A stretch of 5,382 nucleotides of DNA from Thermoanaerobaculia bacterium (lineage in GTDB: Bacteria > Acidobacteriota > Thermoanaerobaculia > UBA5066), in NCBI GenBank assembly GCA_023717585.1, contig JAMQPJ010000580.1:1-5382 (forward strand), in the 5' to 3' direction. Positions 1 through 5,382 of this stretch are shown here, in pieces (positions within the stretch are counted from its first letter, which is position 1; every line of letters begins with the position of its first letter). Position numbers and translations under genes: made by a program. The notes beneath the pieces were generated by a model. The model was given only the letters and a program-made list of their open reading frames with translations, was not told the DNA's origin and searched no databases.

Positions 1-2
1 GC

Positions 3-1178
3 CTCCGCGACCTCTGCTTCGCCTCCCTGTCGGCGTCGGTCGCGTTCGCGTCGAAGGAAAACTTCTACGTCCTCCTCGCGCTCATGGTGCCTTCTCTCGC
101 GGCCGCGTGGGCCGAGCCCGGGCGCGGACTCGACGTGTGGAACCGGCTGCGCCGCCTCATCGACTGGCTCGAAGCGCACGCGATTCCTCTCGTCGGGGCC
201 CTCCTCCTCTTCTTCTGCGTCTCCGAGGTCCTCTACACGTTCTTCCTCGTCCATCCCGAATCGGGGAATCCCGTCTTCGAAGCGATCTCCTACTGGTGGG
301 GCCAGCACAAGATGGAGCGAGTCGGCGGCCCGAAGACGTTCTACCTCCCGCGCCTCCTGCAGTACGAGTTCGCGATCGTGCTGCCGGCGCTCGCGCTCCT
401 CGCGACGCGCTGGTCACGATTCACGTTCGCCGAGCGCTTCCTCGCGGGCTGGGCGCTCTCTTCGGTCGTGATGTACGCGTACCTCGGCGAGAAGGCGGGC
501 TGGCTCATCGTCCACCAGGTCCTCCCCTTCCTGCCGCTCGCCGGCGCCGCGTGGGCTCGCCTCGCCGAAAAGGGCTCGCGTGCGAAGCTCGGAGGCGCGG
601 TCGTGGCTGCCGCGTCCCTGCTGACGGCGGTGAGCCTCTCCTTCGTCTATCCCGTCCTCACGCCCAATTCCCGCAAGGCGGAATCGACGATTCAGGTCCA
701 GACCTGTCCCGAGATGCTGGGTCTCGTGGACGAGATCCTCGCCTACGGAAAGGTCGGCGAGGTGCCCGCCGCCATCGTCTCGGGAGAGGCGGGCTGGCCG
801 ATGAGCTGGTACGTCCGCAAGGCGCCCGTGAACTGGCAGCCTCCGAAAGGCGACCTGAGACCGCCGATCGTCCTGTGCGACGAAGGCGACGCCGACAAGC
901 AGGCCGAGGTCCTCGGGCCGTCCTACAATCGCGATCGCGTGCCGTTCCGCGCCTGGTGGATTCCCGACCTGTCGCTCTCGCCGCTTCGGCCGAGCCCCAG
1001 GCAGCTTCTTCTCTACCTCTTTACGCGCGAGACGTGGGACCGCGCCGACGGCAACAACCCGATCGGCTCCGTCCATGTGACGGTCTTCAGGCGGACGGGC
1101 CCGGCCACGGCGCCGCCCCCGCCTCCTCCGCCCGCGCCGGCGCCGGCTGTCCCCGCGGAAGTGAAGAACCCGACGTGA
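3..1178 (+). CDS. Agl23-like (TIGR03663 family) membrane glycosyltransferase, 5'-truncated
   Basis: This is the C-terminal ~391 residues of a multi-pass membrane protein; the reading frame is open to the left edge, so the true start and the N-terminal catalytic loop expected of GT-C enzymes lie outside. An internal ATG at 84 is not the start, because the upstream codons still encode a family-like segment (ASKENF, nt 48-65). Recognition rests on three motifs of the flippase-associated Agl23 family: the KE motif, YWWGQHKMERVGGP (nt 291-332) followed by a YLPRLLQYE segment, and EKAGWLIVHQ (nt 489-518). About six hydrophobic segments lie at roughly nt 3-110, 180-249, 363-413, 438-488, 498-563 and 588-659. 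A soluble C-terminal domain with WYVRK and a FRAWW motif follows, then a proline/alanine-rich tail. It probably transfers a sugar from a lipid-linked donor outside the cytoplasm; donor and acceptor are unknown. The gene overlaps the next one by 4 bases. Confidence 0.8.
   Translation, partial: LRDLCFASLSASVAFASKENFYVLLALMVPSLAAAWAEPGRGLDVWNRLRRLIDWLEAHAIPLVGALLLFFCVSEVLYTFFLVHPESGNPVFEAISYWWGQHKMERVGGPKTFYLPRLLQYEFAIVLPALALLATRWSRFTFAERFLAGWALSSVVMYAYLGEKAGWLIVHQVLPFLPLAGAAWARLAEKGSRAKLGGAVVAAASLLTAVSLSFVYPVLTPNSRKAESTIQVQTCPEMLGLVDEILAYGKVGEVPAAIVSGEAGWPMSWYVRKAPVNWQPPKGDLRPPIVLCDEGDADKQAEVLGPSYNRDRVPFRAWWIPDLSLSPLRPSPRQLLLYLFTRETWDRADGNNPIGSVHVTVFRRTGPATAPPPPPPPAPAPAVPAEVKNPT
1175..1178 (+). 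promoter_or_regulatory. GTGA start/stop overlap (translational coupling)
   Basis: The GTG start of the family 2 glycosyltransferase shares bases with the TGA stop of the upstream Agl23-like gene. With no well-placed ribosome binding site, reinitiation by ribosomes finishing the upstream gene is the likely mode of translation, which also implies a shared transcript. Confidence 0.7.
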
Positions 1179-2143
1179 TCCGCCCCGACATCTCGGTCGC
1201 GCTGCCCGTCTTCAACGAGGTCGAGAACCTCGACGAGCTGAACGAGCGGCTCCAGCGCGTCCTGAACGCCGCCTCCCGCACGTGGGAGATCGTGTACGTG
1301 GACGACGGCTCGAGCGACGCGTCGTTCGAGAAGATGGCTGCCTTCGCACGCCAGGACCCGCGCGTCCGGGCGCTCCGGTTCTCCCGCAATTTCGGCCACC
1401 AGATGGCCCTCACCGCGGGGGTCGACGCCGCGCGCGGCCGGATCGTGGCGGTGATGGACGCGGACCTGCAGGACCCGCCCGAGCTTCTCTCGGAGATGCT
1501 GAAGAAGGTCGACGAGGGGTACGAGGTCGTCTATGCGCAGCGCAGCAAGCGCGAGGGCGAGAGCGCTTTCAAGCTCTGGACCGCGCACGTCTTCTACCGC
1601 CTTCTCAAACGCTGGACGAACGTGGACATCCCGGTCGACGTCGGAGACTTCCGCCTCATGGGCCCGCGGGCAGTGGCGGCGTTCCGGCGCCTGCGCGAGC
1701 GGCATCGCTTCATCCGCGGCATGACGGCGTGGGTCGGCTTCCGGCAGGTGGGGGTCGAGTACGTGCGGCCGGCAAGGGCGCGCGGGGAGACGAAGTACCC
1801 GCTGCGCAAGATGCTGCGGTTCGCGCTCGACGGCCTCACGTCGTTCAGCCACGTGCCGCTCCAGCTCGCGACGTGGCTCGGCTTCGCCGTGTCGTTCTTC
1901 GCGTTCCTCTACATCCTCGTCGTCCTCGCTCTCTGGATCCTGAAGATCAACGTGCCAGGATGGACGACGCTCATGGTCTTCGTCCTGCTCCTCGGCGGCG
2001 TGCAGCTCACGGTCATCGGCGTCCTCGGCGAATACCTCGGCCGGATCTACGACGAGGTGAAGGGCCGGCCTCTCTATCTCGTGGCGGAGGAGGTCGGCGG
2101 GATTACCGCGCCCTCCCCGGACGTTGACGTAACCTTGGAGTGA
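1175..2143 (+). CDS. Family 2 glycosyltransferase, DPM1/GtrB-like polyprenyl-phosphate glycosyltransferase
   Basis: This 322-residue protein has the full architecture of the DPM1/GtrB/ArnC group: a cytoplasmic GT-A domain and two C-terminal membrane helices. Visible motifs are the nucleotide-binding start ALPVFNEVENL (residues 9-19), DDGS (43-46), the metal-binding DADLQDPPE (95-103), DFRL (158-161) and RARGETKYP (201-209), equivalent to the family's R-x-x-G-x-S/T-K-Y loop. Hydrophobic helices lie at about 228-256 and 264-287, followed by the typical GEYLGRIYDEVKGRP. Known members move a sugar from a nucleotide donor to a polyprenyl phosphate on the inner face of the membrane; which sugar is used here cannot be read from sequence. 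The GTG at 1175 is chosen because it sits just before the conserved N-terminal strand and overlaps the upstream TGA. The only Shine-Dalgarno-like sequence, GGAAG at 1157-1161, is far away, so coupled translation is likely. The neighbouring Agl23-like protein is the natural candidate user of its product. Confidence 0.9.
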   Translation: MIRPDISVALPVFNEVENLDELNERLQRVLNAASRTWEIVYVDDGSSDASFEKMAAFARQDPRVRALRFSRNFGHQMALTAGVDAARGRIVAVMDADLQDPPELLSEMLKKVDEGYEVVYAQRSKREGESAFKLWTAHVFYRLLKRWTNVDIPVDVGDFRLMGPRAVAAFRRLRERHRFIRGMTAWVGFRQVGVEYVRPARARGETKYPLRKMLRFALDGLTSFSHVPLQLATWLGFAVSFFAFLYILVVLALWILKINVPGWTTLMVFVLLLGGVQLTVIGVLGEYLGRIYDEVKGRPLYLVAEEVGGITAPSPDVDVTLE

Positions 2144-2145
2144 TG
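2137..2145 (+). promoter_or_regulatory. TGATG stop/start overlap with closely spaced GGAG
   Basis: The TGA of the glycosyltransferase (2141-2143) shares its A with the ATG of the desaturase (2143-2145). A GGAG at 2137-2140 is only two bases from the ATG, too close for ordinary initiation, so translational coupling is the better explanation. A GTG at 2140 is an alternative in-frame start but would itself sit in the GGAG. Confidence 0.6.
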
Positions 2146-3108
2146 AAGGCGGGTTACTACCACGGCGCGATCGGCGACCTCAGGAAGCGGCTCACGGCCG
2201 CGGTGCCGAACGAGGTTCTGAAGGAGCTCCATCGCAAGAGCCCCTCCCGCCATCTCGCGGTCGCCGTCCGCCAGTTCGTTTTCCTCGCGGGCGCGTTCGC
2301 GCTCGGCTGGCACTTCGAGAGCCTGTGGGTCCGGGTCGCGTGCGCGCTCGTCCTCGGGTTCGTCATCTTCGACGGGACGATCCTCCTCCACGAGGTCGTC
2401 CACAAGGCCGTCTTCGACGGCGACCGGCCGCGCGCCTACCGCGTCCTCGGCCTTCTTTACGCGCTGCCCTCGGGCATCTCGCCGGCGCAGTTCACACGCT
2501 GGCACCTCGATCACCATGCCGAGCTCGGCTCGGCCACGGACGACCCGAAGCGTGCCCACCTCTCGCCGAAGAGGAACTTGCGGTGGTTGAAGCTTCTTTA
2601 CGCGACACCCGCGCTCTTCCCGATCTACTTCCGCGCGGCCCGGGCGGAGACCGCCACGTATCCCGAGACGCTCCGGCGGAGAATCCGCGGCGAGCGCCTC
2701 GCGGCAATCGGGTTGCACCTTCTGGCCGCCTCGGCGATCGGCTTTTTCGGCGGGGCCTCGCGCCTCCTGTGGCTCTACGCCGTGCCCGTGTTTTTCGTCT
2801 TCCCTCCCGCGTTCGCCCTCAACCGGCTCGGACAGCATTACGACATCGTGCCCGATGAGCCCGCGAAGTGGGGCACGCGGATGTCGCGCTCGCCGTTCTG
2901 GGAGTTCGTCTATCTCTGGTCGCACCTGCACCTCGAGCACCACTACTTCCCCGCCGTGCCTTTCTACCGCCTGCCCGCGCTGAGCACCGCGCTCGAGCCG
3001 TTCTTCGCAAGAGAGGGCATCACGGCCCGCACCTACCGCGAGCTTCTTCGCGGGTGGATCGTCGAGAATCGCGTGCCGCATTCGGACTGGCACGCCGTTT
3101 TCCGGTAA
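2143..3108 (+). CDS. Membrane fatty acid desaturase family protein (three histidine boxes)
   Basis: This 321-residue integral membrane protein has the three histidine boxes of the di-iron fatty acid desaturase superfamily (Pfam FA_desaturase): HEVVH (residues 83-87), HLDHH (121-125) and HLEHH within HLHLEHHYFP (261-270), plus QH at 231-232. Hydrophobic stretches lie at about 40-58, 62-82, 148-166 and 186-230, so the boxes face the cytoplasm as expected. Known relatives use O2, a reductant and two irons to introduce double bonds in lipid-linked acyl chains; others act on sphingolipids or carotenoids, and the box pattern alone does not fix the substrate. No fused cytochrome b5 or ferredoxin domain is visible, so electrons must come from a separate protein. 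The start is ATG 2143, which overlaps the previous TGA; a GTG directly before it (2140) would add one residue. All key histidines are present and the gene looks intact. Confidence 0.85.
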   Translation: MKAGYYHGAIGDLRKRLTAAVPNEVLKELHRKSPSRHLAVAVRQFVFLAGAFALGWHFESLWVRVACALVLGFVIFDGTILLHEVVHKAVFDGDRPRAYRVLGLLYALPSGISPAQFTRWHLDHHAELGSATDDPKRAHLSPKRNLRWLKLLYATPALFPIYFRAARAETATYPETLRRRIRGERLAAIGLHLLAASAIGFFGGASRLLWLYAVPVFFVFPPAFALNRLGQHYDIVPDEPAKWGTRMSRSPFWEFVYLWSHLHLEHHYFPAVPFYRLPALSTALEPFFAREGITARTYRELLRGWIVENRVPHSDWHAVFR

Positions 3109-3118
3109 TCTCCGCGCA

Positions 3119-5263
3119 ATGGCGACGGAAATCGCGCCGCCGCAGGCGGACCAGTACGAGGGCCTGTCGCGCGATGACCTGCTCCGGGCGTACCGGAACA
3201 TGCTCACGTCCCGCCGGATCGACGACAGGGAGATCCAGCTCAAGCGCCAGAACCGCATCTTCTTCCAGATCAGCGGAGCCGGGCACGAGGCCGTCCAGAC
3301 GGCGATCGCGTTCCAGATGCGGAAGGGCTCGGACTGGCTCTTCCCGTACTACCGCGACCGCGCGCTCTGCCTCGGCCTCGGCGTGAGCCCCAGGGACATG
3401 TTCCTGCAGGCCGCCGGAGCCGCCGACGACCCGGCGTCCTCCGGGCGACAGATGCCTTCGCACTGGGGCTCCGCGGCGCTCCGCATCTTCACGACCTCCT
3501 CGCCGACGGCCACCGAATGCCTACCGGGCATCGGCGCCGCCGAAGCCGGGCGGTATCTCCAGCGGGAGGGGGCGCCCGGCGCGGCCGGTTGTCTCGGCGC
3601 GGTCCGGGGCGCGGCCCCGGACGAGATCGTCGTCGTGACGATCGGCGAGGGCTCGACGTCGGAAGGCGAATTCTGGGAGGCCCTGAATTCGGCTTGTCTC
3701 TCGAAGCTCCCGGTCGTCTTCGTCGTCGAAGACAACGGCTACGCGATCTCCGTGCCCGTCGAAGTGAATACCCCGGGCGGCTCCATCTCGAAGCTCGTGC
3801 GCTCGTATCCCGGCCTTTTCGTCGCCGAGACGGACGGCTGCGACTTCCTCGCCTCGTACGACGCGCTGCGCTACGCGTTCGCCTACGCCCGCGAAAGGAA
3901 GGGGCCGTCCCTCGTCCACGCCCACGTCGTCCGCCTGAATTCGCACTCCCTCTCGGACGACGAGAAGCTCTACCGCTCCGAGGCCGAGCGGAAGAAGGAC
4001 CTCGCCCGCGACCCGCTCGAGCTGTTCGCCGCCTTCCTCGCGAAGGAGAACCTCGCTTCCGCCGAGGAGCTCCTCGCGCTCCGCGAAGAGGTGGCCGCCG
4101 CCGTGAACGGCGCGGCGGACGAGGCTCTCGCCCGCCCGCAGCCCGATCCCGACACCGTCATGGAGCACGTCGTGTCTCCGGACGTCGATCCGACTTCGGC
4201 CGCCTTCGACACGGAGGATTCTCCGGCGTTCACGGGCGAGCCCACGACGATGGTCGACCTCGTCAACGCCGCGCTTCGCGACGAAATGGCGCGCGACCAA
4301 CGCATCGCGATATGGGGCGAAGACGTCGCCGACGCGAGCCGCGTCGACGCTCTCGACGAGTGCAAGGGCAAGGGCGGCGTCTTCAAGGTGACGGCCGGCC
4401 TCCAAAAGGAATTCGGACCCGCGCGCGTTTTCAATTCGCCCCTCGCGGAGGCGGGCATCGTCGGGCGCGCCATCGGATGGGCCGCTCGCGGACTCAGGCC
4501 CGTCGTCGAGATCCAGTTCTTCGACTACATCTGGCCCGCCATGCTGCAGATTCGCGACGAGCTCGCGACGACGCGCTGGCGCTCGGGCGGGTCCTTCCGC
4601 GCGCCGGTCGTCATCCGGGTCGCGATCGGCGGCTATCTCACCGGGGGCGGGCCCTACCACTCCCAGTCGGGCGAGGTGACGTTCACGCACATCCCGGGCC
4701 TCCGCGTCGTCATGCCGTCCAACGCTCTCGACGCGAACGGCCTCCTCCGCACGGCGATCCGCTGCGACGATCCCGTGCTCTTCCTCGAGCACAAGCACCT
4801 GTACCGGCAGACTCACAACAAGGGCCGCTACCCGGGCCCGGATTTCATGATTCCCTTCGGCAAGGCGAAAACGGTGCGGCCCGGGACCGACGCGACGATC
4901 GTGACCTATGGAGCCACCGTGTTCCGGAGCGCGGTCGCGGCCGCCCGCCTGGCGGAGGAAGACGGCCGCGACGCCGAGGTCATCGACCTGCGCTCGCTCG
5001 CTCCGTACGACTTCGAGTCGATCAGCGAGAGCGTGAAACGGACGAACCGGCTTCTCGTCGTGCACGAGGACTGGCGGACCCACGGCTTCGGCGCCGAGAT
5101 CGCGGCGCGCGCCGCGGACGAGCTTTTCCCGTGGCTCGACGCGCCCGTGCGGCGCATCGCCGCGAAGGACGTGTTCTGCGGCTACGCTCCGCAGCTCGAG
5201 AGCGCTACGCTTCCGCAAAGCGAGGACATCCTCGCGGCGCTGCGCGACCTCGTCGCGTACTGA
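3119..5263 (+). CDS. Fused alpha/beta E1 component of a 2-oxoacid dehydrogenase complex, probably branched-chain (2-oxoisovalerate) type
   Basis: One 714-residue chain carries both halves of a thiamine-diphosphate E1 decarboxylase. The alpha half (about 18-335) shows GHEA (55-58), YYRDRAL (77-83), GRQMPSHWG (109-117), the thiamine/Mg motif GEG...N (176-178 and N206) and the HSLSDDEKLYR loop (276-286). A charged linker (about 336-372) leads to the beta half (about 376-714), with GEDVAD (400-405), NSPLAEAGIVG (439-449, E444 the expected cofactor-activating glutamate) and YHSQSGE (513-519, H514 likely catalytic). GEG rather than GDG is also found in human branched-chain E1 alpha and supports a branched-chain assignment; pyruvate as substrate cannot be excluded. 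The reaction decarboxylates a 2-oxoacid and passes the acyl group to the lipoyl arm of E2. No E2 or E3 gene is in the window. The ATG lies 10 bases after the desaturase stop and has no recognisable Shine-Dalgarno sequence. Fused E1 proteins of this length are known in several bacterial phyla. Confidence 0.88.
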   Translation: MATEIAPPQADQYEGLSRDDLLRAYRNMLTSRRIDDREIQLKRQNRIFFQISGAGHEAVQTAIAFQMRKGSDWLFPYYRDRALCLGLGVSPRDMFLQAAGAADDPASSGRQMPSHWGSAALRIFTTSSPTATECLPGIGAAEAGRYLQREGAPGAAGCLGAVRGAAPDEIVVVTIGEGSTSEGEFWEALNSACLSKLPVVFVVEDNGYAISVPVEVNTPGGSISKLVRSYPGLFVAETDGCDFLASYDALRYAFAYARERKGPSLVHAHVVRLNSHSLSDDEKLYRSEAERKKDLARDPLELFAAFLAKENLASAEELLALREEVAAAVNGAADEALARPQPDPDTVMEHVVSPDVDPTSAAFDTEDSPAFTGEPTTMVDLVNAALRDEMARDQRIAIWGEDVADASRVDALDECKGKGGVFKVTAGLQKEFGPARVFNSPLAEAGIVGRAIGWAARGLRPVVEIQFFDYIWPAMLQIRDELATTRWRSGGSFRAPVVIRVAIGGYLTGGGPYHSQSGEVTFTHIPGLRVVMPSNALDANGLLRTAIRCDDPVLFLEHKHLYRQTHNKGRYPGPDFMIPFGKAKTVRPGTDATIVTYGATVFRSAVAAARLAEEDGRDAEVIDLRSLAPYDFESISESVKRTNRLLVVHEDWRTHGFGAEIAARAADELFPWLDAPVRRIAAKDVFCGYAPQLESATLPQSEDILAALRDLVAY

Positions 5264-5324
5264 CGCGTCCGAAGAGCACCTGGATTTTCTGCTGAAGAGG
5301 AAGAGGGGATGTTCCCCGGCTGAG
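5264..5324 (+). promoter_or_regulatory. 61-base intergenic region with AG-rich tract, small hairpin and possible 4-codon leader ORF
   Basis: This is the only real gap in the window. It holds an AG-rich tract (about 5294-5308) and a perfect 5-bp inverted repeat, GGGGA at 5305-5309 and TCCCC at 5313-5317, with a 3-base loop. The hairpin has no T-run after it, so it is not a convincing rho-independent terminator. AAGAGG at 5295-5300 is 8 bases from an ATG at 5309 that opens a mini-ORF (Met-Phe-Pro-Gly-stop, 5309-5323), ending one base before the ATG of the next gene. I find no clear -35/-10 promoter. Confidence 0.35.
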
Positions 5325-5382
5325 ATGAGCAAACGACAGCGGCTCCTGAGCGTGGTTGCGGGAGCAATGGCTTTCTCTCTCT
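5325..5382 (+). CDS. N-terminus of a probable exported or membrane-anchored protein, 3'-truncated
   Basis: Only 19 codons are visible before the right edge. They read M-S-K-R-Q-R followed by a hydrophobic run, LLSVVAGAMAFSL, which is the basic n-region and hydrophobic core of a Sec signal peptide or an N-terminal membrane anchor. No cleavage site or lipobox is reached, so its type cannot be judged. ATG 5325 is preferred over the in-frame ATG at 5367, because the latter would remove the positive n-region. There is no ribosome binding site at normal distance from 5325; the AG-rich tract lies 17 or more bases upstream. Product unknown. Confidence 0.5.
   Translation, partial: MSKRQRLLSVVAGAMAFSL

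Noticed and set aside
84..86. ATG at 84 as the start of the Agl23-like gene
   Set aside because: The frame is open to the left edge and the codons before 84 encode a hydrophobic, family-like segment with the KE motif, so the gene starts outside the window.
107..1174. Upstream extension of the family 2 glycosyltransferase frame into the Agl23-like gene
   Set aside because: The upstream part is Arg/Pro-rich shadow sequence; the real protein begins at GTG 1175, right before the conserved N-terminal strand.
2074..3258. 394-codon open frame on the - strand opposite the desaturase
   Set aside because: Charged, low-complexity translation with no motifs, while the + strand frame carries all three histidine boxes.
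3517..5295. 592-codon open frame on the + strand in another frame of the E1 gene
   Set aside because: Extremely Arg-rich composition and no family motifs; it is an off-frame shadow of the E1 gene.
5305..5317. Hairpin as a rho-independent terminator after the E1 gene
   Set aside because: The stem is only 5 bp and no T-run follows; the next gene starts a few bases later, so termination here is not supported.
3521..5332. 603-codon open frame on the - strand opposite the E1 gene
   Set aside because: It is Arg/Glu/Asp/Val-rich without recognisable domains and is the mirror of a GC-rich gene with clear E1 motifs; long antisense open frames are expected at this base composition.

Overview
The window is a GC-rich bacterial stretch, densely coded on the + strand, with four genes in tight succession and the first codons of a fifth at the right edge. 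I see no RNA genes, mobile elements, CRISPR arrays or long repeats. High GC, C/G-ending codons, an Agl23-type glycosyltransferase, a fused alpha/beta 2-oxoacid dehydrogenase E1 and a bacterial histidine-box desaturase together suggest an Acidobacteriota-like or related environmental bacterium. That placement is an inference, not something the sequence proves.

Layout. Bases 3-1178 hold the 3' part of a multi-pass membrane protein of the TIGR03663/Agl23 (GT-C-like) glycosyltransferase family; its start lies left of the window. A GTG at 1175 overlapping its stop begins a complete DPM1/GtrB-type family 2 glycosyltransferase (1175-2143), which probably makes a polyprenyl-phosphate-sugar. Its TGA overlaps the ATG of a complete membrane fatty acid desaturase (2143-3108). 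Ten bases later begins a 714-residue single-chain E1 component joining the alpha and beta subunits of a branched-chain-type 2-oxoacid dehydrogenase (3119-5263). After a 61-base gap with an AG-rich tract, a small hairpin and a possible four-codon leader ORF, a fifth gene starts at 5325 with a signal-peptide-like N-terminus and runs off the right edge.

How the genes may work together. The first two form a plausible donor/acceptor pair: the GT2 enzyme loads a sugar on a lipid carrier and the GT-C-like protein could use that lipid-linked sugar at the outer face of the membrane. The next two both bear on membrane lipids: the desaturase adds double bonds, and a branched-chain 2-oxoacid dehydrogenase can supply the branched acyl-CoA primers for iso/anteiso fatty acids. 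The overlaps suggest one transcript, so the region can be read as an envelope or membrane-lipid cluster. The shared role is inferred from adjacency. The individual families are all known, and nothing here is clearly a new kind of system.
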